Assembly: GCF_036898095.1 (NCBI RefSeq)
Contig: NC_090761.1
Span: 42,079,671-42,143,670, forward strand
Origin: Palaemon carinicauda
Taxonomy: Eukaryota; Arthropoda; Malacostraca; Decapoda; Palaemonidae
DNA: 64,000 nucleotides
Direction: 5' to 3'
Position 1 is the stretch's first letter, and every line of letters begins with the position of its first letter. Below, piece by piece: positions 24,905-34,755 of this stretch. Both the position numbers and the translations under genes were made by a program. Under the pieces are notes generated by a model, which saw nothing but the letters and a program-made list of their open reading frames with translations, made no database searches and was not told the DNA's origin.

Positions 24905-25070
24905 CAAACCTGGAGCTATTTATAGGGTATTACTTTCGGAAACGCTGAAAACCAGCCAAGACAATTTTAGTGAGGGATTATTACCCAAACCACTAGTTCG
25001 CGGGAGGGGGTTGGGGTAGACTGGCTACCCCGCTCACTCACACCTGTTGGTTGAGTAACCACTTTTGCTT
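24905..25070 (+). repeat. Left inverted terminal repeat of DIRS copy 1
   Basis: From acaaacct-gctatttatagggtattactttcgg through gggttggggtagactggctaccccgctcactcacacctg to ttgagtaaccacttttgctt. It pairs in inverted orientation with 32866-33030, with few mismatches. The element extends outwards to about 24869 (acaaatttggaaataattta), a left-only extension also represented in the ICR. Confidence 0.93.
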
Positions 25071-25141
25071 TCTGGCAGGACTTCTAGGGGGACAGGGTGG
25101 CGGCCCAATTTGTATAAATAGCTCAAGGTTTTTATGTTAAG

Positions 25142-25210
25142 AAAAATACAAATTATTTCCAAATTTGTTATTTGTTCCGACACAGATACAAACCTTCGCT
25201 ATTTATAGGG
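25142..25210 (+). repeat. Internal complementary region (ICR) of DIRS copy 1
   Basis: The first half (25142-25169, aaaatacaaattatttccaa...) is the complement of the extreme left end at 24869-24896. The second half (25172-25210, ttgttccgacacagatacaa...) is the complement of the extreme right end at about 33012-33048. The ICR thus holds both termini joined, the template proposed to restore the ends during DIRS replication. Confidence 0.9.
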
Positions 25211-25682
25211 CGACTTACTCTTAGGAGTAAGGAAGTTCTACCAACTGGCCTTGGTCATGACCCGGGGTTCCCTCTAATTGATCTTTGATCTAATTAGTAG
25301 GAACCCTACCCTCGCTAAAATCAAAGTAGTTACAAGGTAACTCCATGATAGCGGCCTGCAGAAGCTTGTGAGAGACTCGTGGCTTGTCTTTACGTGGGAA
25401 CTCAAAGATAAGCATGAGTTCTAAGACATATTCAATACCCTCCCTCACGAGGTATTGGTGACATAACGAAGTATTTATTCATACTCAGGATGCACAAAGG
25501 AAATGAATCTTACCTGCAGAGGGGTGAGGTCAGCTATGTTTCGGTCTTGCGGAGCTGTTTCCCCGGGGGGGGGGAGGTGAAAGAAAGAAGGGATCCAGAC
25601 ATTCTTTTCATTCACCCCAGACTAACCCGGGTAACCTCAGCCCTCAACCTTCTGCTACTTGTCCATCAAGGAGCCTGAGGCA

Positions 25683-26953
25683 TTAGATCACTTGTTGTGC
25701 GGTCACCACAGGACCAATGGAAAAGGTTTCCATGCTCCTGTGGGTTATGTCTTTCAGGTAGTGGGCTGTGAAGGTCGTCTGACGCTTCCACATGCCTGCT
25801 TGCAATACCTGTGCCACAGAAAAATTCTTTTTGAACGCCAGAGACGTTGCAATGTCTCTGATGTCATGAACTCTGGGTCGGTTGGACAGAGGAGGGTCTG
25901 GATATAGAGCGTATTTGATTACTTTCCTTATCCAGGAGGAAAGAGTATTCCTCGCGACCCTCCTCTTGACCTTTCCTGTGCTGACAAAAAGTGCTTGTAC
26001 ACGGGGGCGAGCTTTTGATGTTCTTTTTAAGTAACACCTCAGACTCCTTACTGGACATAGTAACAATTGGTCTGGATCTTCAGTTACAGAACGAAGACAC
26101 TCTATCCGAAATGGGCCGAACCTGGAGTCCAGCACACCTGGATTTTGAGTCTTGGCTACAAACTCAGGGACGTAGTTGAGGATTACTTCCCCCCCATCTC
26201 CTAGAGTATTAGACATCAGCAGATAGACCATGAAGTTCACTGACTCTCTTGGCCGAAGCCAGAGCGAGCAGGAACACCGTCTTCCACAGGTGGTGGCGAT
26301 CGGAGACCTGGCGCAGTGATTCATAGGGGAAGCCCTTCAGAGACCTGAGGACCCGAAGCGTTCCAAGGGGGAGGTCTTAGCTCTGCCAGGGGACAAGTAA
26401 GCTCGTAACTACGTATGAGCAAAGAAAGTTCCGAGGAGCAATTATCGACTCCTTTCAGTCAAAAGGCGAGACTCAAGGCTGAGCGGTAGCCTTTGACTGC
26501 CGAGACTGAGAAAAGCATTTCTTCCCGTAGGTATACAAGAAACTCCGCTATAGTTGGAACAGAGGCATCGAGGGGAGAGATACCCATTCCACGACACCAA
26601 CCACAGAAAACTGACCACTTTGCCTGGTAGACTGCCTCTGTGGATCTCCTGAGGTATCCAGCCATTCTTTTCGCAACAGCCTCTCTGTGTGAGGAGGTAC
26701 TGGATAGTCTCCAGGCATGAAGTCGAAACGAAGCTACGGCTTTGTGGAAGATGTTGGCATGTGGTTGTTTGGGGAGGTCGTGCTGTGGAGGGAGCTCCCT
26801 CGGGATTTCCGTGAGGAGATGCAGAAGGTCCGGGAACCATTCTGCGTGATGCCATATAGGAGCTATGAGGGTCATTTGCAAGTTGTTGCTTGCTCGTACC
26901 TGGTTGAGGACTTTTCTCATCAGACAGAACGGGGAAAACGCGCAAGCGTCCAT
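25683..26953 (-). pseudogene. DIRS tyrosine recombinase, frameshifted
   Basis: The N-terminal half (26459-26953) carries an SAM-like core-binding region, with YQAKWSVFCGWCRGMGISPL and a segment ending VSAVKGYRSALSLAF followed by a stop. The C-terminal half reads LALASAKRVSELHGLSADV (box I Arg, about 26260-26205, in a frame offset from the rest) and then, in the long frame 25683-26324, LCPVRSLRCYLKRT, RVHDIRDIATSLAF (His-x-x-Arg), VLQAGMWKRQTTFTAHYL (box II with Trp, then the nucleophile Tyr) and KDITH. All R-H-R-W-Y positions are recognisable, but at least one stop and one frameshift break the protein. It would catalyse integration of the circular DNA copy. Confidence 0.9.
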
Positions 26954-26983
26954 GTTTATCCACCATTGTTGGAAAGCATCTTG

Positions 26984-27520
26984 TCAAAGAGCTTGGGGAT
27001 CCAGGACTGGGGAGCAGTACAACGGGAGCCTGAAATTCAGGGCCGTTGCGAACAGATCCACAGTCGGGGAACCCCGCAAAGTCAGGACTTTGTTGGCTAT
27101 CAGAGGATTCAAAGACCACTCAGTGACAACTATCTGAGTCGCTCTGCTCAGCTTGTCTGCTAGCACATTCCCCTTGCCCGGAATGAAGCGAGCTGATAGT
27201 CACTGAGTTGTCCTCTGCCCATCTGAGTATCTCTACTGCAAGATGGCACAGCTGCTGCGAAAAGGTACCGCCCTGTTTGCTTAGATAAGCTACTACCGTG
27301 GTGTTGTCGCTCATCAACACCACGGAGTGCCCCGCCAGGACCTGGTGGAACTTTTTGAGGGTCAGAAAAGCTGCCCTCATCTCTAAGAGATTTATGTGCT
27401 GGTACCTTTCTAATTCGGACCATTGGCCAGAGATGTGATGGTGCAGCACGGGAGCCCCCACCCTTCTTTTGATACATCCGAAAAAGCATCAATTCCGGGG
27501 AGAGACGAGAAAATCGACCC
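26984..27520 (-). pseudogene. DIRS RNase H domain and linker, frameshifted
   Basis: On the - strand FSDVSKEGWG (near 27480) provides the first acidic site. After a frameshift come NLLEMRAAFLTLKKF (catalytic Glu) and VVLMSDNTTVVAYLSKQGGT (catalytic Asp), 27461-27120. A further shift gives MLADKLSRATQIVVTEWSLN (27166), the segment normally found between RNase H and the recombinase. The domain order is that of DIRS pol proteins, and the copy is broken in at least two places. Confidence 0.82.
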
Positions 27521-27628
27521 CTTTGCAGAGGTTCGGCTCCGCCAGCCACTACCTGAGGTCCGACTGTTCCTCTAGTCCTATGCGGATTAGGTGATTGTGG
27601 GAATCTGAGTGTTGGTTCCACTGGGATT

Positions 27629-28687
27629 TTAGTCGCCCCTAAGGGATCTCATCCTGAGGCGACTGTTGGGGACCAGTTGGGTCAGGGAAGAGAGGTGACC
27701 GAGAAGGCGAAGCCAATACTGCACCTGGTGCTCTTCCCGACTGAGAAAGACCTGTACTATCTCCCTCAGTCTCTGGATCCTTTCATCTGATGGAAACGCT
27801 TTGTGCCTTAGGGTGTCTAATCGCATGCTTAGGTATACTAGTTCTTGAGAGGGGAGCAGGTGAGACTTCTCGAGGTTTACCACGATCCCCAGATCCTGGT
27901 AAAACCTAAAAAGCTCGTCTCGGCGGCGGAGAAGGGCCGCCTCCGAGTCTGCCAGAATCAGCCAGTCGTCCAAGTATCTTATGAGACGGATGCCGACTCT
28001 GTGAGCCCAAGATGATACTAGGGCGAATACTCTCGTGAATACCTGTGGTGCTGTGGAAAGACTGAAACACAGTACCCTGAACTGGTAATGATTCCGATTG
28101 AACATGAATCTCAGATACTTCCTGGAAGATGGGTGAATTTGGATCTGGAAGTATGCGTCCTTTAGATCTAGAGTGCACATGAAGTCCTGAGGTCTTATCA
28201 CTTGTCTAACTGTGTTGGCCGTCTCCATCCTGAAAGGTGTCTGTTCGACAAACTTGTTCAGGGCCAAGAGGTCGATGACTGGTCTCCAGTCTCCAGACGC
28301 CTTTTTCACAAGAAAGACTTGACTGTAAAAGCCTGGGGACCCGTCGAGGACCTCCTGGAGAGCGTCCTTCTCCAACATGGACTGGACTTCTGCCCTGAGG
28401 GCAAACTCCCATGCGGATCCCTTAGCACAGGAGTTCAATGGAATCAGCATTCGAGTCAGTGGAGGGAGAGAGAGCGTGAACGGGATACGATACCCTAAAC
28501 GAATCACCTCGACCGTCCAGGGTTCGACCCCATGGTGAAGCCACTTCTGCCAACGGCTTTGCAGGCATCCCCCCACAGGTGGGTAAATGGGAGTATCGCC
28601 TGTCCTATTGGGACCGGCCTCGGCCGGATCCCTTCTTACCCTTTCCTCTACGAAAGGACTTTTTGCTGTGAAAGGCCTGCTTCTCAC
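27629..28687 (-). CDS. DIRS reverse transcriptase open frame (352 codons)
   Basis: An uninterrupted frame within copy 1. RT fingers and palm are clear: FLVKKASGDWRPVIDLLALN (about 125-144), CTLDLKDAYFQIQIHPSSRK (about 171-190, motif A, catalytic Asp174), FRVLCFSLSTAPQVFTRV (about 203-220, where most DIRS RTs have an F-G-L-S-T-A-P core) and RLIRYLDDWLILADS (about 234-248, catalytic YLDD at 238-241). The thumb follows to the stop at 27629, where the RNase H continues in another frame. Probably part of a longer pol ORF. The N-terminal ~90 residues are disordered and overlap the end of gag in another frame. Confidence 0.9.
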   Translation of the reverse strand: MRSRPFTAKSPFVEERVRRDPAEAGPNRTGDTPIYPPVGGCLQSRWQKWLHHGVEPWTVEVIRLGYRIPFTLSLPPLTRMLIPLNSCAKGSAWEFALRAEVQSMLEKDALQEVLDGSPGFYSQVFLVKKASGDWRPVIDLLALNKFVEQTPFRMETANTVRQVIRPQDFMCTLDLKDAYFQIQIHPSSRKYLRFMFNRNHYQFRVLCFSLSTAPQVFTRVFALVSSWAHRVGIRLIRYLDDWLILADSEAALLRRRDELFRFYQDLGIVVNLEKSHLLPSQELVYLSMRLDTLRHKAFPSDERIQRLREIVQVFLSREEHQVQYWLRLLGHLSSLTQLVPNSRLRMRSLRGD

Positions 28688-30276
28688 CCTTTTTACCCTG
28701 CTGTTTTGGGTCTCTAGCCCTTTTCGGTTGTGGGTTTTGCTGAGCTTTCCGCTGTGGCTGAGAGGGATAAGGTCTAGCTATTAAGACCTTTTGGATGAGG
28801 GTGTCCTGGCTTGACTTCCTCCACCTCTCTGCCACCCGCTCGACATCCTCGGGATGGAACAAAGAATTGCCCTCGAAAGGAGCATTTCTCAGTCTCACTA
28901 CTTCGGCCTGAGGGAGATGTCTATGGAACTTGCCTATGACGGCATCTCTCCTCTTCAGGATAGTGTTGACCCAAAGGTTCACTACCTGATGGGAGAGGAA
29001 CTCATGACCCGAGTGCCAGACAATAGGAAAGTCTCCAAAGACTTCCTGGAAGACTCCTGAGATAGGTCCTTAGTCCGCATCAGTTGTCCTGAGGATCCTA
29101 ACCAGAAGTCCAGCCACGAAGTAGCCAGCATGGTGTACTTCACCACCTTCTGGTTCAGGATTTCAGAGGCCGAAAAGGAGACTGGAAGTCCCGTAAGTTT
29201 CTCGAAGGGTGTGGCCTACGAGAGTGCCTCTATAGAGTGGTCGAGAGGCAGCATTGGAAGAGATTACCCGAGGATCTCGTAGTACCTCCTGTGAAACACA
29301 TACGGAGGAGGTAGGAGCTTGGAGGACGAGCTGGAGCGGAGAGAGGGGTTGGACCCAATTGCTTGGGACACTGCCTTCTGTTTGGCACTCTTCAACCCCT
29401 TTGACAAGGGCAAAGCTGTACTGGTCTTCTGAGGTTTCTGAGTGCCGTAGAAATAGTCAAGGACCTTTTCTTTTCTATCTAGAGGGGCGGCCAATGGATC
29501 TGGTAGTCCATTGATGGAACGGATGCAGGCTAGGACCTGCCAGAAGGCATGTTCCGACTCCTTCCTCTCATCCTCCGTAAGCTTAGGGCTAGCCGCTGCT
29601 GGCAGAGCGTCGTCCTCGAGATCGCTCTGCCCTTCCACGTCTGAGCTCTCATCCATAGGAGCCCGGAGTGGGTCAAAGTCGTCAACTGGATAGACTGGGG
29701 ATAGGGAGACTGCCGAGGAGGTCCTTGCTTCTGGCTGCCTGGGAGGCAGTGAGGAAGGAAGCCTGGCCGAGGATTTGGGGATGGTGAACAAATCCTTCGG
29801 TTCCCTCCCACGAGGCCGGAGGTCTTCTGTCCCCAAGGGCCTAGAGGGCTCCGTCGGCTTACGGGTGGAATGTACGTCCATTGCCATATCAGGTGAGTCC
29901 TGTCCAGTCACTGGTCGTTCCTCCTTAGGCACTATCTCGACCGGTGAGGGATAGAAGGAGTCTCTATAGGAAGTAACCCTATCCTCCTTGGGGGGCGAAA
30001 GACGAATCCCTTTCCTTTTCCCCTTTGGTCTGGCCTGTGGCGTCTTGAACCACAGGGGGTACCCTGAGGTTCATTCCTAATCTCCTCCAGAGGTCTTTTG
30101 CAAGGGGATGACCGTCTCCCCTTGCCAGAAGGACCCGCATGTGCGGAATCTTCTGAACTCCTCCTAGGATCAGAGGGAGGAGAGGACCCTGGGAAGAGGG
30201 GAGGCGATAAAGGGATCCTAGATAAGTCACCTAAGGACTGGGAGCGGGGAACGACTCCTTTCATGGCTTGGCGCAT
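28605..30276 (-). pseudogene. DIRS gag, C-terminal half
   Basis: Fragments in two or three frames. One is acidic, 29932-29264, with PVYPVDDFDPLRAPMDESSD and then EHAFWQVLACIRSINGLPDP, ending FHRRYYEILG. Between 29264 and 28982, in broken frames, reads PLDHSIEAL. A basic C-terminus (28982-28605) ends in Gln/Lys/Gly-rich sequence such as KKSFRRGKGKKGSGRGR. This pattern (acidic linker, helical core, basic tail) fits DIRS ORF1 proteins. Function is inferred to be RNA/particle binding. Confidence 0.65.
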
Positions 30277-30594
30277 TACACTGAATAAGGCGCTAAGTCA
30301 CGGGGGGTCACAGGCTCCTGAGGAACTAAGGGGGAGGTCCTTAGGAAGGCACTGCTCCCTGGGTTTAGGAACCTAGGCAAATTTTCTAACTCTTTTGTCT
30401 GAGGGAGGCTAGCCTTCAACCAAGATTGGCACAGGCCTACCCTAGGGGATAGAATCTGGGCTCGGTCACGAAGGCGACTGTTGTCTCTGTTGAGGCCTAA
30501 GAGGCTTGAGAGACTGATTGTGAGCGCCAAGATGGTTGCGCGCTCAAGCGCCAAACTGTTGGTAGGCGGAAGGGTGCTCGTGCGCGCACCTTTT

Positions 30595-30760
30595 TCGCGC
30601 TCGTGGCACGCAGTAGGTTGTTTGCGCGCATGACGTGTAGTAGGTTGTTTGCGCGCATGGCGCGCAGTAGGTTGTTCACACGCATGGTGCGCAACAGGTT
30701 GTTTTAGCGCATGGCAAGCAACAGAATGTTCGCGCACATGGCGCACCATAGGATGAACCC
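30595..30760 (+). repeat. GC-rich ~33-bp repeats in copy 1 gag
   Basis: Imperfect units of the form 'ttgtttgcgcgcatggcgcgcagtaggttg' recur about four times. On the - strand they read as (L)RAMRANNLL. The sequence is rich in alternating CG. Confidence 0.7.
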
Positions 30761-30814
30761 GCGCGCCATGTTCGCCATTTTGTTTGCGAGCGACAAGTTG
30801 GTCGCACGCGCCAA

Positions 30815-30990
30815 ATTGGCCGTGCGCGCCGAATTGGCTGTGCGCACCACATTAGCCGTGCGTGCCGAATTGGCCGTGCACGCCGAATCGGTCGTGCGCG
30901 CCGAATCGGTCGTGCGCGCCGAATCGGTCGTGCGCGCCGATCCGGTCGTGCACGCCGATCCGGTCGTGCACGCCAATTTGGCCGTGTTCA
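30815..30990 (+). repeat. 18-bp minisatellite in copy 1 gag
   Basis: The unit gtcgtgcgcgccgaatcg is repeated about nine times with single-base variants. It encodes a six-residue repeat on the - strand. Confidence 0.92.
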
Positions 30991-31652
30991 CCAACTTGGT
31001 CGTACACGCGAGAGCTCTCAGATTGGTGAGAGAACTCACTGCTACGCTCACCCAAAGTTTCACGATAGCTTGTGTTGTGTGAGCGCGAACGATCAACACA
31101 ACGAAAGTTTGAAAACTCTGTCATAAAAAGAATGACTATGGTCACGAGAACCCGAAAGTTCAGCGTGAACTGTGTTGCGCGAACCTGAAGGATCAACGCA
31201 AAGAGAAACCAAAGTTTCTCTGTCAAGAGACCCCGGAGGGTCAACATGACTAAGGGTACGAGGGACCAAAAGCCCAATGTAGCCTGGGTTGCGAGACCCC
31301 GAAGAGTCAGCGCAATGAGAAACCGAAGTTTCCCAATCACGAAACACCGAAGTGTTAGCGTGACTAAAGTTACGAGAGCCCAAGGGTTCAGCATAACTCA
31401 GGTTACGAGACCCCGAAGGGTTAACATAACGAGGAACCGAGGTTCCTCTGTCACGAGACCACGAAGGGTCAGCGTGACTGACGGTACGAGAACCCGGAGG
31501 TTCAACGTTACCATCGTTACGAGCGTAACAGAAACCCAAAGGTTTCAAGTCACAAGAGCTCGAAGGTTCAGCGTGACGGAGACCCGAAGGACTCCTGCTG
31601 TCATGGGAACCCGCAGGATCAACATGACGAGAGCCCGAAGGCTCACGATCAC

Positions 31653-31775
31653 GCCAACCCAAAGGGTGATCGTAACGAGAACCCAAAGGGTGATCGTAAT
31701 GAGAACCCAAAGGGTGATTGTAACGAGAACCCAAAGGGTGATCGTAACGAGACCCCAAAGGGTCAACGTAAGGAG
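31653..31775 (+). repeat. 24-bp minisatellite in copy 1 gag
   Basis: Five near-identical units of 'aacgagaacccaaagggtga' + 'tcgt', plus weaker related units on both sides. It encodes the eight-residue repeat SRYDHPLG on the - strand. Confidence 0.92.
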
Positions 31776-32469
31776 AACCAGCAGGTTCAAAAAGACGTCT
31801 CCTCACAGCTAGAGGAGGAGAAAGTCCAGGGTGGAGAGGGATTACCCACCGCTCCACTCTACGAACCTCCGGAGAGGAACGTTCGTCAGACTCCGCCCGA
31901 GGGGGAGACTGGTGAAGGTCTACAGATAATTCCTCCGCAAGGGAGAATTCACCTGAAGGAGAACTACACTTATAGCAAGATTCTCTTTCCGCCCCTGGAG
32001 AACCAAAAAGCGTAAGGAGATTGCCGATGTGAAGAGGCAATCTTCTCTCCAACGAGGGATATGTTCCCCCAAAGGGTAAGCTTTCCTTGGAGAGAGCCTT
32101 GCCACCGACCCTGGTGGATTAGCTAACTCCTCGGCGTCGGAACCAGACTCTCGGACTGACCGACAAGCAACAGCGCCTGCACCCACAAGAAGAGAATCGA
32201 CCTCCGCAGAGGAAGGAGATGACCGCCTTCTCTCTGCTCCCCTTTGGAGGAGTTCGAGGAGAACTTCCTTCGAAGGGGGACCATCGATGCCCAGTGATGG
32301 CCACAAAGACACAAGGTCTGGACAGGAACAGGCGCTCCCTGGGGAAAGAGAAGGAGCCGACTCACTAGGGGAGCCGCCACCTTCGCCTATCCCACAGGGT
32401 TGACCTGAAGTCACAAGCCCTGCGCTACTGCTCGGACGTGCCCCGAAAGGGCCTGGTTGAGAATTAGCT

Positions 32470-32781
32470 TCATGCAGAGATTTGGGCATAGAGGAAGCAG
32501 AAGGCCGCGATTTCTTTGATTTCGAGGAAGACCCCCGAAAGCGAAGATTCGCGTTTAGACTTCTTCTTCTTCTTCTTACGCACAAACCTCTCCCACTGGG
32601 AGGCAGGCCACTCCCTACACTCAGAACAGGTGTTGTCCAGTGAACACTGACTTCCCCGACAGGCCAGGCATAAAGAGTATGGGTCCGTCTTCACGAACGA
32701 CATGAAGGTACCGCAGCGGCGGTCCTCAATAACTGGACATATCCGCATAGCGGGACAATAACCAAACACACACCGATACAC
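32470..32781 (-). CDS. DIRS gag N-terminus, Cys-rich
   Basis: A 103-codon frame starting close to the right ITR. It contains RICPVIEDRRCGTFMSF, TDPYSLCLACRGSQCSLDN and TCSECREWPASQWERFVRKK, then a Lys-rich run. The regularly spaced Cys pairs look like a zinc-binding module and are conserved in the mini-DIRS at 45388-45720 (CGTFMSS-DTDP; WEWPAS). Probably the native start of ORF1; the next gag frame overlaps with a shift near 32500. Confidence 0.72.
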   Translation of the reverse strand: MYRCVFGYCPAMRICPVIEDRRCGTFMSFVKTDPYSLCLACRGSQCSLDNTCSECREWPASQWERFVRKKKKKKSKRESSLSGVFLEIKEIAAFCFLYAQISA

Positions 32782-32865
32782 ACAAAAGAAAAAGGAATAG
32801 TAATAAAGTCAAGGCAGCTTGTTCAACGGGAAAGAGAGACGGTACGTCCGTACTCTACCGAGCCA

Positions 32866-33030
32866 AAAGCAAAAGTGGTTACTCAACCGACAGGTGTGAG
32901 TGAGCGGGGTAGCCAGTCTACCCCAACCCCCTCCCACTAACTAGCGGATGGGGTAATTATCCCTCACTAAAAGAGTCTTGGCTGGTTTTCAGCGTTGCCG
33001 AAAGTAATACCCTATAAATAGCGAAGGTTT
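32866..33030 (-). repeat. Right inverted terminal repeat of DIRS copy 1
   Basis: The reverse complement of 24905-25070. The element continues to about 33048 (ggtttgtatctgtgtcggaacaa), whose complement forms the second half of the ICR. Confidence 0.93.
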
Positions 33031-33216
33031 GTATCTGTGTCGGAACAATTAGAATGTAAACCGAAATTCATATAAGGATTGTGCACGGAATCACAAGCAC
33101 CGTAATATTAAACTGTTATGAAACTAGAACTGGTGCAATACTCTCAAATCATCAGGATGAAAGTTTCTAGACCTGATATAGAATTATACTACTACAACAA
33201 AATTGCTGATATAACA

Positions 33217-33392
33217 CAGGTGTGTGTGAGAGTGCGATAGACTGTACTACCCCCTACCCCACAGCCCCACCCCCATGCTAACTAACGATGGGCAGTTATA
33301 CCTCGCTAAAAGTCGTATGTCTAGTTTTCAGCTTGGTCGAAAAGTATCATTCCCTATAAAGAGAGAAATAGTGTTGGCACAAAACTGTGTTG
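33217..33392 (-). repeat. Relic solo DIRS inverted terminal repeat
   Basis: In order caggtgtgtgtgag, ctaactaacgatggg, cagttatacctcgctaaaag, agttttcagcttggtcgaaa, attccctataaa: a diverged version of the right ITR of copy 1 in the same orientation. No gag or partner ITR is attached. Confidence 0.75.
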
Positions 33393-33599
33393 TTATCCTA
33401 TTACTAGTGGAAGTTAACAAATGTCTTCTGATTTTCTTATTACTAGTAAAATTATGAAAAAATAAAACTTTGTATCACTGTCTATGCTTTTCTTTGGTTT
33501 AACCAAAATCTCCTCAGGGATACAGTATGCAAGCTTTTCTATTTTTAATGAGAAAAGAAGTTACATGACAAATTCATAGATTATTGGTATTTTTCCTAA

Positions 33600-33775
33600 C
33601 TATACAAACCTTAGCTATTTAATAGGGGTATTACTTTCAGCGTAGCTGAAATGACGAGCCATTAAATTTTAACGAGGGTTAACTACCCAAACCACTAGTT
33701 AGCAGGGGTAGGGGAGGGTAACTTGCTACCCCCACCCCCCCTCACACACCTGTGATTGAGCTCACTTTGCTTGGA
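33600..33775 (+). repeat. Left inverted terminal repeat of DIRS copy 2
   Basis: tatacaaaccttagctatttaa...attactttcagcgtagctga...cgagggttaactacccaaac...acttgctaccccca...cctgtgattgag. It is homologous to the left ITR of copy 1 and inverted relative to 44490-44542 plus 45074-45172. Confidence 0.9.
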
Positions 33776-33842
33776 GGTAGGACTTCAAGGGGGATAGGGC
33801 TGGCGGGTAAGTTTGCTTAATTAGCTAAGGTTTGTATAGTTA

Positions 33843-33912
33843 GGAAAAATACAAATTATCTACGAATTTGCCATTTGTTCCATAACTGGAATACAAACCA
33901 TGCTGTTTAATA
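33843..33912 (+). repeat. ICR of DIRS copy 2
   Basis: ggaaaaatacaaattatctacgaatttgcc complements the left end at 33567-33597. ttgttccataactggaatac then aaaccatgct complements the right end at about 45128-45172. Confidence 0.85.
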
Positions 33913-34385
33913 GGGGTGACTCACCCATTAGGTAGGGTGGACGTCCCAACCAATCTGGCTTTAGCTTTACCGGGGGGCTCCTTATCTGAGTATAGTATAT
34001 CAGTACACCTCGCTGAAACCTTGCTACGCAAGGTCCACGGCCTACGCAAGCTGTGTGTTGAGGTATATAGAAGTGTGACTGTCCAGGTAAAGTTATTGAG
34101 AGTTCTTTAGAAGGAAAAACTGTGCAAATAGGACTTTCTCAATACCACCTCGTAAGGGTATGGGGACGCAACAGTATGTCTTAATACTAGGTACACAAGG
34201 GAGCATGGTTTACCGGCAGTGGTTTGAGGTCAGCTGTGCAGAGAACCCAGGGTGCTGCTTTCCCTAAGAGAGGGGAGAATGAGGAAAAGTGTAAGGGCCA
34301 GTCAAACCTTTTCATTCACACAGAATAAAACCGGGTAACAATGCCCTCAACCTTTTGCTACTTGTACAATAAGGAGTTTGAGGTT

Positions 34386-34755
34386 TTAAAACAGCTGTTG
34401 TGCAGCCACCACAGGACCGATAGAGAACGCATCATGTCTCCTGTGGGTCACGTCTTGCACGTAGTGGGATGTGAACGTGGTCTGACGATTCCACACCTTA
34501 GCTTGAAGAACCTGCGTCACTGAGAAGTTTCTCTTGAATGCCAGGGACATAGCAACGCCCCTGATATCATGAGCTCTGGGGCGACGTGAAGGTGGATTCA
34601 ATGCATGGTCTATGACCTTGCGAATCCATGCTGAGATGGAGTTCATGGTGACCCTCCTCTTGGTTCTTCCTGTGCTGACCAATGGTGCAGGCACACAGGG
34701 ACGGGCTGCGGCTGTTCTCTTAAGATACAGCCTCAAACTCCTCACAGGGCAAAGT
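34386..34755 (-). pseudogene. DIRS tyrosine recombinase C-terminal fragment (copy 2)
   Basis: The - strand reads LLLCPVRSLRLYLKRTAAAR, STGRTKRRVTMNSISAWIRK, RAHDIRGVAMSLAFKRNFS, QAKVWNRQTTFTSHYVQDV and FSIGPVVAAQQLF. The His-x-x-Arg, Trp and Tyr catalytic positions are intact and the fragment is closely related to the copy 1 recombinase. It is cut at 34755 by the 3' end of a LINE, so box I Arg and the whole N-terminal half are absent. Confidence 0.9.

Larger units (their letters stand above)
30276..32052 (-). pseudogene. DIRS gag central region made of tandem peptide repeats
   Basis: Long frames on the - strand (31093-32052, 30852-31394, 30704-31099) consist of short repeats. They include an 8-residue unit of the type SRYDHPLG (31653-31775, 24 bp), a degenerate relative across 31100-31640, and a 6-residue unit of the type HDRFGA (30815-30990, 18 bp). 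Both periods are multiples of three, so expansion kept the frame. The region is Arg/Ser/Gly/Pro-rich and disordered. Confidence 0.65.
24869..33048 (-). mobile_element. DIRS-type tyrosine-recombinase retrotransposon, copy 1
   Basis: An 8.2-kb element read on the - strand: gag (32781 to about 28605), RT (28687-27629), RNase H (about 27520-26984), tyrosine recombinase (26953-25683). It has inverted terminal repeats rather than LTRs (24905-25070 against 32866-33030), and next to the left one an internal complementary region (25142-25210). All of this is diagnostic of DIRS elements, which replicate through a circular intermediate and integrate by a tyrosine recombinase without target duplication. 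Several frameshifts and stops in gag, RNase H and recombinase make this copy inactive. A second copy of the same lineage starts 0.5 kb to the right. Confidence 0.92.

Noticed and set aside
25683..26953. Phage-type or bacterial integrase acquired horizontally
   Set aside because: It sits downstream of RT and RNase H inside ITRs with an ICR. It is the recombinase of a DIRS retrotransposon.
26717..27163. 148-codon + strand frame
   Set aside because: It lies antisense to the RNase H-recombinase region of DIRS copy 1, where the - strand motifs are unambiguous.
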